64,000 bases of DNA, from assembly GCA_910576385.1 (NCBI GenBank), contig CAJTIR010000010.1, positions 53,635 through 117,634 of the forward strand, written 5' to 3'. Of the stretch, positions 1-8,432 are shown one piece after another. Made by a program: the position numbers and the translations under genes. The notes under the pieces were generated by a model, which saw only the letters and a program-made list of their open reading frames with translations, did no database searches and was not told where the DNA came from. Each line of letters begins with the position of its first letter. Positions within the stretch are counted from its first letter, which is position 1. This DNA is from Lachnospiraceae bacterium. Lineage in GTDB: Bacteria; Bacillota; Clostridia; Lachnospirales; Lachnospiraceae.

Positions 1-846
1 TTTATCAATAGCATTTTGCAGACGTTCCACAGCAAGCGGATATTCTGCGCGCACGTAGATATAGCCAAAATGTGCTCCTGTGGCGATTCCGGCAATCAGC
101 ATACCCTCAATCACCCGATGCGGATCTCCCTCCATCATACTGCGGTCCATAAATGCGCCTGGATCTCCCTCGTCCCCATTACAGACTATATATTTTACCT
201 CTTCCTTCTGTGCCAACACCTGCGCCCATTTGCGTCCGGTTGGAAAACCACCGCCGCCGCGTCCGCGCAGACAGGCTTTTGACACTTCATCTACAACTTG
301 CTGCGGCGTCATATCAAACAAAGCTTTCGCTACAGCGCTGTAACCGCCCACTGCTATGTATTCTTTGATGGATTCTGCATTGATACGGCCGCAATCTTCG
401 AGAGCCACACGAGTTTGCTGCTTATAAAAAGGAATATCATCCTGCTTCTCATAAGCCTTTCCCTCCTGGTCATGATAGACCAGACGGTCAATCACCTGAT
501 CCCCAACTATGCTCTGCTCGATAATCTCCTCACAATCCTCCACTTTTACCTTGACATATAAGATACCTTCCGGCTCAATGCGAAGCAAAGGACCCATCTC
601 ACAAAATCCATGACAGCCTGATTTCTTTAAACCAATACTATGGTCATGCGGTTCCTTTTCCAGTACCAGAGAACATTTGATTCCTCGTTCCATTAAAATT
701 TCCTGCATTTTCGCATAGATATCCAAGGAACCGCCAGCCACGCAGCCTGTTCCGGCACAGATCAAAATCTGTTTGCTCTGTGTCTCTAAGGATGCCGCAT
801 ATTCTTTTCTTCTCGCTTCCAGCTCTTCTCTTGTATTAATTCTCAT
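1..846 (-). CDS. nuoF: NADH-binding flavoprotein subunit, NuoF/HydB-like (C-terminus cut by window edge)
   Basis: The first 282 codons, read leftward from ATG at 846, stay open to base 1. An N-terminal thioredoxin-like [2Fe-2S] domain has Cys30, Cys35, Cys78 and Cys82. The FMN/NADH fold follows, with GRGGGGFPTG at 195-204 and NGDEGDPGAFMDR at 223-235. A [2Fe-2S] domain ahead of the NuoF fold is typical of soluble NADH-linked [FeFe] hydrogenase subunits (HydB, HndC) rather than membrane complex I. These oxidise or reduce NAD(H) and pass electrons to a catalytic subunit, which should lie beyond the left edge. The start overlaps the end of nuoE by 11 bases, so the two are translationally coupled. 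A formate-dehydrogenase-linked NuoF is the main alternative. Confidence 0.93.
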   Translation of the reverse strand, partial: MRINTREELEARRKEYAASLETQSKQILICAGTGCVAGGSLDIYAKMQEILMERGIKCSLVLEKEPHDHSIGLKKSGCHGFCEMGPLLRIEPEGILYVKVKVEDCEEIIEQSIVGDQVIDRLVYHDQEGKAYEKQDDIPFYKQQTRVALEDCGRINAESIKEYIAVGGYSAVAKALFDMTPQQVVDEVSKACLRGRGGGGFPTGRKWAQVLAQKEEVKYIVCNGDEGDPGAFMDRSMMEGDPHRVIEGMLIAGIATGAHFGYIYVRAEYPLAVERLQNAIDK

Positions 847-1339
847 CTGCTGTCTCCTCTCCGGCAGCTTCGCCCTCCTTCAGCTCTTTGATCAATGCTC
901 TTGCCTTCTCTGGATTCATCGCCGGATGAACCACATCATTGACGGTACAGACAGGCGCCAGACCACAAGCGCCCAGACAAGATACCGTCTCCACCGTAAA
1001 CATCATATCTTCCGTGGTAGGCTTTGCATCCGTCACCCCTAAAATACTGCGAATCTCCTCCAAAATGGCTGTGGACTGCCGCACATGGCAGGCAGTCCCG
1101 TCACAAATCTTGATCACATATTTCCCTTTCGGCTCCAAGGAAAAATTCTCATAAAATGTTGCTACCCCATAAACCTTGGCCTCACTTAAATGTAACTTTT
1201 TCGCAATATAGCAAAGCATTTCCTCCGGCAGATAGCGATAGACTTTCTGAATATCCTGCATAATCGCAATCACTGCTGTCTGGTCGTAATCGTGAGATTC
1301 CAAAATCTCATCTAAGACTTTTTGTTCCTTTGTTCCCAA
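836..1339 (-). CDS. nuoE: NuoE/HydC-like [2Fe-2S] subunit
   Basis: A 167-residue thioredoxin-like ferredoxin of the complex I 24-kDa family. The cluster ligands are Cys79 and Cys84 (CDGTAC) and Cys121 and Cys125 (CLGAC). It accepts or donates electrons to the NuoF-like partner in a soluble NADH-dependent hydrogenase-type complex. The start is TTG at 1339, seven bases after an AGGAGG Shine-Dalgarno; there is no ATG with a comparable site. Length is normal for the family. It is the first gene of the operon, and a perfect inverted repeat lies about 80 bases upstream of its start. Confidence 0.93.
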   Translation of the reverse strand: MGTKEQKVLDEILESHDYDQTAVIAIMQDIQKVYRYLPEEMLCYIAKKLHLSEAKVYGVATFYENFSLEPKGKYVIKICDGTACHVRQSTAILEEIRSILGVTDAKPTTEDMMFTVETVSCLGACGLAPVCTVNDVVHPAMNPEKARALIKELKEGEAAGEETADEN

Positions 1340-1417
1340 ACCTTCTCCTCCTTGTAAATATCTTTTCTGTCACCATGAATTGCCGCGCAATCAATGGTTG
1401 TCTATGCACATTCTTAT

Positions 1418-1445
1418 GCATATAATGCTGTCAAACATTATATGC
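1418..1445 (-). promoter_or_regulatory. 10-bp inverted repeat upstream of nuoEF
   Basis: GCATATAATG (1418-1427) and its exact complement CATTATATGC (1436-1445) flank an 8-base spacer between the helicase stop and the nuoE start. No T-tract follows on either strand, so it resembles an operator more than a terminator. It does not match the usual Rex consensus. Function is inferred from position only. Confidence 0.4.
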
Positions 1446-1472
1446 TCAGTATAACATTGATACCTGATCAAC

Positions 1473-3356
1473 TCAAGCCTTTTGCATTTCTGCCACAAAT
1501 CTGGAAATATCTAGTTCCCTGCCATTATATTTCTTAACACTGTGGATATGAAGTTCCTCGCGGGCACGAGTGATCCCCACATAAAACATGCGCCGTTCCT
1601 CCTGGATATCTGCATCTAAAATCGCTTTTTTATAGGGCATCAGCTCCTCATTGACATCTAAAATATGTACGATCGGGTATTCCAGCCCCTTGGCGCTGTG
1701 AAGCGTGGCTAAAGATACGCAGTCCGTCAGTAACTCCTGCTGCTTTTTCTGATTTTGCAGTTCCTTGGTATACTCCTCCATGTGGGAAAACCATGCCTCA
1801 TAGGTGGGAAATTCCTTGGCACCGTCCTGCAGTTCGTCCAAAATTTCCAGCAAATTGTCAGCGTTGATTCTACGATATTCGGCATATTCCTGCAGAAACG
1901 TCTCGTAACCTATTCCCATACGGATATAATTGATGGCTGCAAATGGCCCTATGCGGCTTATGACCCGCAGATCCGCTTCCAACTGCTCAATGCGCTCCGC
2001 CACCCAGTGCTGTTTTTTCTGATAAAAATAATCTGCCCAGACGTCAAAAGCTACTGTCTCCTCCTCTAAGCTTTCCCTGGTAATATAACGATTGGGGCGA
2101 TTCATAATTTTCAGCATATCTTTGCGTGTGCGGCTGCCCTGCGCCAGACGAATATAAGTTAAAATATCGCGGGTAATCCAGTGTTCATAGAGATTGGGAA
2201 TATTATCTCTGGTACGAAAAGGAATATTGTATGCCATAAGCTGAGACATAAACAACCGCGGTTGTGTATTGGTGCGAAACAGTACTGCACAGTCATTGTA
2301 AGTGTAACCCTTACGACAAGACTGCAAAATCTGTTCAATAATGTTCTTCCCTTCCTGCTGCTGACTCTCCCAGAGATTGTAATGCACGTGATTGGATGGT
2401 CTTATCTTTTGTTTTTCTGCTTTCTGCTTTAATTTTTGATTTACAGATTCCTCATTGGCATATATTTTCTTATCAAACCGTTGTGTATTGTGGGAAATCA
2501 GGCGCAGAGAGGTCTCCACAATCTCTCTCGGCGAACGGTAATTGACGTCCAAAAGCACTCTTCTGACATCTGGATATGACTTTTCAAAACCCAGCATCAG
2601 CTCTGGTTTTGCCCCTCGAAAACGATAAATTGACTGGTCGTCATCCCCGACGATAAATAGATTATTCTCTGGCAGGGCCAGCATTTTAATAATATCAAAC
2701 TGAACTTTATTGATATCTTGAAACTCATCAATTAAAATATATTCAAACTTGCGCTGCCAAGCCGACAATATATCCTTGCGCTGATCAAACAGCTCATAAC
2801 AATAGACTAACATATCGTCAAAATCAATCAGACGCTTACTGCGCATCTTATCATCATATAACTGATAAACCTTTTCAAAAATTTCCTTGGCACAATTTTT
2901 GGGATAATAATGTTCCAGAGGGATTCCAGTATTTTTTACCATACCAATTTCCCCCAAAAGTTCCCCGATAAATTCATTTTCATCTTCATATTCCAGATGC
3001 AGTCCCTGAATAATCTCCCTCATAAACTGTTGACGTTGTTCTTCTCTGGCAATATTTCCGCTGTGAAATCCATAGGCATATTTTAAGATCTGAAAAAAGA
3101 CCGCATGAAAAGTCCCGAAAGTAATGGGATATTTTCTGCCGCCCATCAAACGCAAGAAACGCTCTTTCATTTCCAGTGCCGCTGCTTTTGTAAAAGTGAT
3201 TACGAGAATTCGCGAGGGATCTACGCCATGATGAAGCACCAGATTTTTGGTTCGTTCTGTGATTACAGTGGTCTTACCGGAACCTGGACCGGCCAATACC
3301 ATCATTGGTCCGGTCACATGTCCGATTGCCTCTGTCTGAGACTGATTAAAACTCAT
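1473..3356 (-). CDS. pcrA: UvrD/PcrA-type superfamily 1 DNA helicase
   Basis: A 627-residue ATP-dependent 3'-5' helicase of the UvrD/Rep/PcrA family, acting in DNA repair or replication restart. Visible motifs in order are a Q motif (FNQSQTEAI, 3-11), Walker [10 protein letters not shown] (22-30), IDEFQD (motif II), [13 protein letters not shown] (motif III), [11 protein letters not shown] (motif V) and [12 protein letters not shown] (motif VI). It is about 100 residues shorter than typical PcrA, mostly at the C-terminus, and may be a second, compact paralogue rather than the essential PcrA. ATG at 3356 overlaps the gltX stop by four bases (ATGA), so it is coupled to gltX. Confidence 0.93.
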   Translation of the reverse strand: MSFNQSQTEAIGHVTGPMMVLAGPGSGKTTVITERTKNLVLHHGVDPSRILVITFTKAAALEMKERFLRLMGGRKYPITFGTFHAVFFQILKYAYGFHSGNIAREEQRQQFMREIIQGLHLEYEDENEFIGELLGEIGMVKNTGIPLEHYYPKNCAKEIFEKVYQLYDDKMRSKRLIDFDDMLVYCYELFDQRKDILSAWQRKFEYILIDEFQDINKVQFDIIKMLALPENNLFIVGDDDQSIYRFRGAKPELMLGFEKSYPDVRRVLLDVNYRSPREIVETSLRLISHNTQRFDKKIYANEESVNQKLKQKAEKQKIRPSNHVHYNLWESQQQEGKNIIEQILQSCRKGYTYNDCAVLFRTNTQPRLFMSQLMAYNIPFRTRDNIPNLYEHWITRDILTYIRLAQGSRTRKDMLKIMNRPNRYITRESLEEETVAFDVWADYFYQKKQHWVAERIEQLEADLRVISRIGPFAAINYIRMGIGYETFLQEYAEYRRINADNLLEILDELQDGAKEFPTYEAWFSHMEEYTKELQNQKKQQELLTDCVSLATLHSAKGLEYPIVHILDVNEELMPYKKAILDADIQEERRMFYVGITRAREELHIHSVKKYNGRELDISRFVAEMQKA

Positions 3357-4825
3357 AGAGATGATTCCTTATCTGTTTCTAATTTTGTAATTGCTGCCTG
3401 GATTCTAGCCAAGGATTCCTCTTTGCCCAGTACTTCCATCAGCTCTGTTGCACCGCCAGGAGTCATCTGCTTTCCTGATACTGCGGTGCGCACCGGCCAC
3501 ATCACATAACCATTTTTGCAGCCCTTGTCCGCCACATACTTACAGAGCGCTTCATACAAGGCGTCATTGGAATAGTCTTCCTGTGCTTCTAAGATCGGAA
3601 GCAGTTCTCTCAATACTTCCAGAGAAGATTCCGGTGTGGTCTTCATCTTCTTATGCTTATACATAGCACAGTCATATTCAGGCACCACCTCAAAGAAATC
3701 CACATGTTCTGCAATATCTGGAAAAATCTCGATTCGTGTCTTGACCATCGCCGCAATCTTCTTTAAATCATAGTCTTTGGTCAGACATTTTGTAAGATAT
3801 GGTTCTGCCAGCTGATAAAACTGATCAAACTCCATCGCCTTGAGATATTCCCCATTCATCCATTTCAGCTTAACAATATCAAACACAGCCGGAGATTTGC
3901 TGATTCTGTGATAATCAAATTTCTCAATCAATTCCTCTAAGGTAAAGATCTCGCGATTTTCCTCCGGGCTCCAGCCCAAAAGTGCAATATAATTTACTAC
4001 TGCCTCCGACAGAAATCCCTGCTCCAGTAAGTCCTCAAAAGAAGCATGTCCGCTGCGCTTCGAGAGCTTCTTATGATTTTCATCGGTAATCAATGGCAAA
4101 TGAATATAAACGGGAGATTCCCAGCCAAATGCATCATAGAGGCGCTGATATTTGGGCGCTGAAGACAAGTATTCATTGCCGCGCACTACGTGGGTAATAT
4201 TCATGGTATGGTCATCGACGACATTGGCAAAATTATAGGTGGGATAACCGTCAGACTTGATCAAAATCATGTCATCCAGCTCTGCATTTTCCACACTGAT
4301 ATCCCCATACAGCTCATCATGGAACGTAGTGATTCCCTCTGTGGGGATATTCTGACGAATTACAAAAGGTTTGCCAGCCGCCAGATTTGCCTCCACTTCC
4401 TCCTTGGACAGAGATAAACAATGCTTATCATACATCATAATCTCTTTGCCTTCCACAATCTCAGTTTTCAAGGATTCCAGGCGTTCCTTATCACAAAAAC
4501 AATAATAGGCTTCGCCGCGCTCCACCAGCTCCTTGGCATATTTCATATAGATGCCGCTCTTCATGCGCTCACTCTGGACATAGGGGCCAAATCCGCCATC
4601 TTTGTCTGGCCCTTCATCATGTGCTAATCCAGCTTCCTGCAGTGTGCGATAAATTATTTCCGTAGCCCCTTCTACAAACCGTTCTTGATCGGTATCTTCA
4701 ATCCGCAGCATAAAATCTCCGCCGGCATGTTTGGCAATCAAAAATTCATACAGTGCAGAGCGCAAATTCCCCACATGCATTTTTCCAGTCGGGCTTGGCG
4801 CGTATCTTGTTCGTACTTTACTCAT
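3353..4825 (-). CDS. gltX: glutamyl-tRNA synthetase
   Basis: A 490-residue class I aminoacyl-tRNA synthetase that charges tRNA-Glu in the cytoplasm. The ATP-binding HIGH motif appears as HVGN (17-20) after RYAPSPTGK. The KMSKS loop is KLSKRSG, and the Glu-specific segment [10 protein letters not shown] is intact. The frame is open for another 63 codons upstream, but ATG at 4825 follows a good AAGGAG site and gives the family N-terminus, so the longer start is rejected. A sigma-A-like promoter lies about 120 bases upstream. The gene is transcribed with the downstream helicase. Confidence 0.97.
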   Translation of the reverse strand: MSKVRTRYAPSPTGKMHVGNLRSALYEFLIAKHAGGDFMLRIEDTDQERFVEGATEIIYRTLQEAGLAHDEGPDKDGGFGPYVQSERMKSGIYMKYAKELVERGEAYYCFCDKERLESLKTEIVEGKEIMMYDKHCLSLSKEEVEANLAAGKPFVIRQNIPTEGITTFHDELYGDISVENAELDDMILIKSDGYPTYNFANVVDDHTMNITHVVRGNEYLSSAPKYQRLYDAFGWESPVYIHLPLITDENHKKLSKRSGHASFEDLLEQGFLSEAVVNYIALLGWSPEENREIFTLEELIEKFDYHRISKSPAVFDIVKLKWMNGEYLKAMEFDQFYQLAEPYLTKCLTKDYDLKKIAAMVKTRIEIFPDIAEHVDFFEVVPEYDCAMYKHKKMKTTPESSLEVLRELLPILEAQEDYSNDALYEALCKYVADKGCKNGYVMWPVRTAVSGKQMTPGGATELMEVLGKEESLARIQAAITKLETDKESSL

Positions 4826-4942
4826 TGTAATTCTCCTTTTTCTAAATCTAGTACAATAAATATTACTGTGATACACAATAAACAGAAATTTTGATAGGTC
4901 TAATATAAAATGATCTGATATTTTTTGTACTGGTTTTGGCCT

Positions 4943-4971
4943 ATTATATAATACCCTGGTGAAATTTACAA
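4943..4971 (-). promoter_or_regulatory. gltX: sigma-A-like promoter of gltX
   Basis: On the minus strand TTGTAA (4966-4971) and TATAAT (4943-4948) are separated by exactly 17 bases. This would start transcription near 4935 and leave an untranslated leader of about 110 bases before gltX. I see no T-box or other riboswitch pattern in that leader. Confidence 0.55.
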
Positions 4972-5010
4972 GTGCGGATATTCCCATAAATTTCTTTAAA
5001 AAATAACATC

Positions 5011-5148
5011 TCACCCTGTTTCTTCTCTAAGTTCCCGCTTCAATCTCTCCTCTATATTTTCTTTGCCTTCCAATCTTCTCAGTCCAATAATTCTTCCATT
5101 ATGTAAATCATCCTTTTTTATCTTACCAGAAAAAAGATAATTTACAAT
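5011..5148 (-). pseudogene. Nudix hydrolase remnant
   Basis: A 45-codon stretch between stops, with no usable start, ends with the residues [13 protein letters not shown] and then a stop codon. This matches the second half of a Nudix box (REL-x-EETG), and the preceding EGKENI resembles the E-x-GE segment. Everything after the box is missing, and the upstream end runs into a repeat element at 5159. I read it as a fragment of a Nudix gene. The match is short and could be coincidence. Confidence 0.4.
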
Positions 5149-5158
5149 TTATTTACTC

Positions 5159-5271
5159 ATTTTGAGTTTCATTTTTTATAACAGCCGATCTTTTAGTGTC
5201 AAAAGGTTTTGCTGCCTTTGGCCGCATAAACATCTTGGTACTATGAATTGCAAAATGGGGAAACTCAAAAT
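5159..5271. repeat. palindromic MITE-like element, family A copy 1
   Basis: A 113-base intergenic element bounded by a perfect 12-bp inverted repeat, ATTTTGAGTTTC at 5159-5170 and its complement at 5260-5271. About 75 bases, in the opposite orientation, recur at 31465-31543: an AAAGGCAGCAA-ACCTTTT-CACTA core, then a shared AT-rich arm ending in ACTCAAA. A 66-codon open frame on the minus strand (5153-5353) lies largely inside the element and is not considered a gene. Confidence 0.7.
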
Positions 5272-5407
5272 ATTCTAAAATGATTCCAATTTCTGTTAAA
5301 AAAATATATTGGATTGTTGCCTGAAGTTTATTGGAGTTACCAGTTTTTGTCAAAGGGCTGTCCGTTGCTTTAACGGATGAAGATCAGTGTTTTATGCTTC
5401 TTAAATT

Positions 5408-6172
5408 TTAATTCCCGCCCGTCAGTCCGCGTTTCTTTAAGATACGCTGTTCCGCGATGGAGAAAATACATTTATCAATAATAATACCCACCAAAACGAT
5501 GACCAGCATAACCAGCATAACTTGGTTGATGTCCGCCAAATCTCGCCCCATAATCAATGTCTGTCCAAGACCGATAGAAGTCGTCATCACCTCACCTGCC
5601 ATCAGTGCACGCCAGGCAAAAGACCAGCCTTGTTTCATACCTGTCACCAGCTCTGGCAGACATGCCGGCAAAATCACATACAGATAAAGCTGCTTTTTAG
5701 TCGCCCCCAATGTCAGCGCTGCCTTGGTATAGATTGGCTGCACATTTTTAATGGCATTGTCCACGGAAATGGCAATACTGAAAGCGGCGCCCATCACCAC
5801 TACAAATAAAATGGCCTGCGTGGAAAGCCCAAACCACAAAATCGAAAAGGGTACCCAACAGACACTGGGCAAGGTCTGGATTCCCAGCACCAAAGGCTTT
5901 AAATTCTTTTTCAGATAACGGGAACGATTAATTAAAAGCCCCAGAATCACACCAATAATCACCGCTATCACATAACCACTAATTCCTCTTAACAGTGAAT
6001 TTGCAGTGGCCTGAAATAACTCTCCATCCTCACAAAGCTGCAAAAAACTCTGCGCCACGCCCACGGGAGAGGGCATTGCATAAGGCTTCCACAAGCCCAA
6101 AAGATCTACTCCGATCCAGTAACAGCCCTGCCAGGCTGCAACTAATATCACCAAAAACAATAAAAAACCCAT
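5408..6172 (-). CDS. ssuC: ABC transporter permease, SsuC/TauC family
   Basis: A 254-residue integral membrane permease of the BPD family used for sulfonates, taurine, nitrate or pyrimidine precursors. The N-terminus is hydrophobic and several membrane helices follow. The EAA loop reads AALTLGATKKQLYLYVILPACLPE across two adjoining segments and contacts the ATPase. Its ATG shares one base with the stop of the ATPase gene (TAATG), so translation is coupled. It is the last gene of the three-gene operon. The substrate cannot be told from the sequence. Confidence 0.88.
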   Translation of the reverse strand: MGFLLFLVILVAAWQGCYWIGVDLLGLWKPYAMPSPVGVAQSFLQLCEDGELFQATANSLLRGISGYVIAVIIGVILGLLINRSRYLKKNLKPLVLGIQTLPSVCWVPFSILWFGLSTQAILFVVVMGAAFSIAISVDNAIKNVQPIYTKAALTLGATKKQLYLYVILPACLPELVTGMKQGWSFAWRALMAGEVMTTSIGLGQTLIMGRDLADINQVMLVMLVIVLVGIIIDKCIFSIAEQRILKKRGLTGGN

Positions 6173-6915
6173 TACACTGCCTCCCCTCTGACTTCTTCTA
6201 AGATTTTATGACGCAGTTCTACAAACTCTGGCGCATAGACATGTCTAGGACGCTTAAGTTCCACTGTTACCACTTCTGCTACTTTCCCAGTATTTGGCGA
6301 CAGCACTACAACTCGGTCTGCCAGATAAACAGCCTCCTCCACACTGTGTGTAATGAAGAGAATCGTCTGTTTTGTCTCCATCCAGATACGCTGTAATTCT
6401 TCTCGCAGACGATTGGAGGTCTGCTTGTCCAATGCTGAAAATGGCTCATCCATCAGAAGTACTTTGGATTCCATCGTCAGAGAGCGCGCCAATGCTGTAC
6501 GCTGACGCATACCGCCAGAAACTTGATGAATTGGATAATCTCTGTAATCCCAGAGATTCACCATTTCCAGATAATGTTTCGCTTTCTGTTCCTGTTGTTC
6601 TTTTGATACGCCAGCCAGCTTCATGCCAAACTTCACATTTTCCGCCACCGAAAGCCACGGGAAAAGACCGTGTTCCTGAAACATTACTGTGCGGTCTGAA
6701 CCTGGCCCTGTGATCTCCTTACCATCCAACAAAACTTTTCCATCTGTTGGCCTTTCCAGTCCTGCAACTAAATTTAACAGTGTGCTTTTGCCACAGCCAG
6801 AAGCCCCAACAATACAGACAAATTCACCGCTTTTTACTTCCAGGTCAATTTCATGTAAGGTATCTTTTTCACTGTTGTCAAAACGCTTGCACAACCCCTG
6901 CAATATCAACGACAT
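6172..6915 (-). CDS. ssuB: ABC transporter ATPase, SsuB/TauB family
   Basis: A 247-residue nucleotide-binding subunit of the importer. It shows Walker A GASGCGKST, the signature VSGGMRQRTALARSL, and Walker B VLLMDEPFSALD followed by a switch histidine in FITHSVEEA. The frame opens 12 codons further upstream, but ATG at 6915 has an AGGAGG site eight bases before it and gives the family N-terminus MSLILQGL. It lies between the binding protein (about 50 bases upstream) and the permease (one-base overlap). Confidence 0.92.
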   Translation of the reverse strand: MSLILQGLCKRFDNSEKDTLHEIDLEVKSGEFVCIVGASGCGKSTLLNLVAGLERPTDGKVLLDGKEITGPGSDRTVMFQEHGLFPWLSVAENVKFGMKLAGVSKEQQEQKAKHYLEMVNLWDYRDYPIHQVSGGMRQRTALARSLTMESKVLLMDEPFSALDKQTSNRLREELQRIWMETKQTILFITHSVEEAVYLADRVVVLSPNTGKVAEVVTVELKRPRHVYAPEFVELRHKILEEVRGEAV

Positions 6916-6966
6916 AACTTTCCTCCTATCTGATCTTCTCTGCAATTTCACTGTTTTTTACAAAAT

Positions 6967-7941
6967 TTAATCTGTAAACAGTGTCTTTTCGTCGGGAAGC
7001 TCCTTGATAAAGTCCTGTTCCTTGCTGATATTTGCAAAATCAAGCACAGATTCCCGATTTAATTCTGTACTGACGCCAATCCGTTCAAAAGATTCTGAAA
7101 TAATATCTTCTCCCAGCGCTTTTCCAGTGGCACTCTTTAATTCCTCATTGATGATAGTCAAAGCATTTTCTTTGTCTTCATTGATTTTATCGGTAGCAGC
7201 CTGATGCTCTGCTAAAAACTTTTCCACAATTTCAGGATTTTTTTCCATAAATTCTTTGCGCACAACTACCACTGCCACATTGTAGGCTCCATCCATATAG
7301 ATTTCATCATAATCCATCAACAGCTCAGCACCATCTTTCAGCAGAGTAGCTCCCCAGGGTTCTGGCACCAAAGCAGCATCAATATCTCCCCGCTCCATCA
7401 TATTGGCTACATCCGCATTGGCCACTGCGCTGACGGTCACAGTACCGCCCTCTGTCACAGGTTTTAGATTATTATCAGATAAAAGTTTTAACAATGAAAG
7501 ATGCTGTGTATTGCCAATCTGCGGAATTGCCACGTTCTTTCCATCCAGCTGGTCAACACTCTCAATATCTGCTTCTGGACGTTTTACTAATATCGCTCCG
7601 CCAGTAGAAGAACCTGACAATATCACCACATCACCTTTACTTTTTACATTGGCGCTGACAGCAGGCACGGGTCCAATATATCCGATATCAATATCACCAG
7701 AAAACAATGCCTCCACCTCTGCCGGCCCAGCATTAAAGGCTGTCCATTTCACATTGATATCCTTGCCCAAACTGTTTTCTAAGGTCTTTTGTGATTTCAT
7801 ATAGAGAGCCTGCGGGTGTGTGACATTATTAAAGTAACCAATCGACACTTCCTTTCCGTCGTCCTTGGAACCACATCCTGCCATTCCCAAACATGCCGCT
7901 GCTGCTATCGCACATATACATAATTTCCACAATTTTTTCAT
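6967..7941 (-). CDS. ssuA: substrate-binding lipoprotein, SsuA/TauA/NMT1-like
   Basis: A 324-residue lipoprotein. The signal peptide ends in the lipobox LGMAGC with Cys23 as the lipid anchor. The body is an NMT1/SsuA-type two-lobed receptor, with GYFNNVTHPQALYM near the start and RGDIDAALVPEPWGATLL in the middle, the region that reads ligand in this family. It should capture a small organic or inorganic anion, or a thiamin precursor, outside the cell and deliver it to SsuBC. First gene of the operon and divergent from a LacI regulator 490 bases away. Confidence 0.88.
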   Translation of the reverse strand: MKKLWKLCICAIAAAACLGMAGCGSKDDGKEVSIGYFNNVTHPQALYMKSQKTLENSLGKDINVKWTAFNAGPAEVEALFSGDIDIGYIGPVPAVSANVKSKGDVVILSGSSTGGAILVKRPEADIESVDQLDGKNVAIPQIGNTQHLSLLKLLSDNNLKPVTEGGTVTVSAVANADVANMMERGDIDAALVPEPWGATLLKDGAELLMDYDEIYMDGAYNVAVVVVRKEFMEKNPEIVEKFLAEHQAATDKINEDKENALTIINEELKSATGKALGEDIISESFERIGVSTELNRESVLDFANISKEQDFIKELPDEKTLFTD

Positions 7942-8052
7942 ATATTTCTGCCATCCTCTCTTTCCTTAACATCTGCCGATATTGATGTCCTAACTTCATT
8001 TTCAACATGATTTAGTTTATAATAATTTTTTTTCTTTTCATACCCCTTTATT

Positions 8053-8066
8053 TGCAAACGTTTTCA
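8053..8066. promoter_or_regulatory. LacI-family operator 1
   Basis: TGCAAACGTTTTCA fits the LacI/CcpA-type consensus TGNAANCGNWNNCA. It lies inside an 18-base stretch (8049-8066) that is repeated exactly at 8227-8244. It is 112 bases from the start of the ssuABC-type operon. The likely binder is the LacI-family protein encoded next door, though CcpA could also recognise it. Confidence 0.7.
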
Positions 8067-8230
8067 CTTGATTTTCATTTACTGCTATGATAATATTTTA
8101 TTATAAATATCACTGTAAACACTCTAATTAATTACTAATTACTGATAAACTTATAAATACTTCCCGATCTGATAAATTGACCAAACTATGGTAAATCCTG
8201 CTCTTCATTTATTTTATACATCCATATATT

Positions 8231-8244
8231 TGCAAACGTTTTCA
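8231..8244. promoter_or_regulatory. LacI-family operator 2
   Basis: This is an exact second copy of TGCAAACGTTTTCA, part of the 18-base identity with 8049-8066. The two sites are 178 bases apart, close to 17 turns of B-DNA, which would suit looping between bound dimers. It lies about 190 bases upstream of the lacI-family start. Confidence 0.7.
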
Positions 8245-8267
8245 ACCCATATTCCAAAAATTTCCTA

Positions 8268-8295
8268 TATTTGACCCTCGTGGCATTCGTCAAAT
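8268..8295. repeat. 28-bp palindromic repeat, family C copy 1
   Basis: A small hairpin (ATTTGAC / GTCAAAT) with the loop CCTCGTGGCATTC. The whole 28 bases recur with one mismatch at 24077-24104, about 16 kb away. A GTGGGGTATT segment just downstream resembles the GCGGGGTATT next to the other copy, in rearranged order. Confidence 0.6.
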
Positions 8296-8432
8296 CCTGT
8301 GGGGTATTGCCTGTTGGAATAAAACTTTACATATTGAAATCTCAAACATTCCATTTACATGGCAGTATAAAATCAACTTACAGACTATTTGATCCTTAAA
8401 AAATCATTTTCCTAGAAAGAGAGGTAACACAA

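Noticed and set aside
4826..5014. N-terminal extension of gltX (63 codons)
   Set aside because: It contains the promoter, and the family N-terminus begins at the ATG with AAGGAG.
5153..5353. 66-codon minus-strand open frame
   Set aside because: It lies largely inside the palindromic element at 5159-5271, whose similar copy at 31367-31543 is non-coding. No family match is evident.
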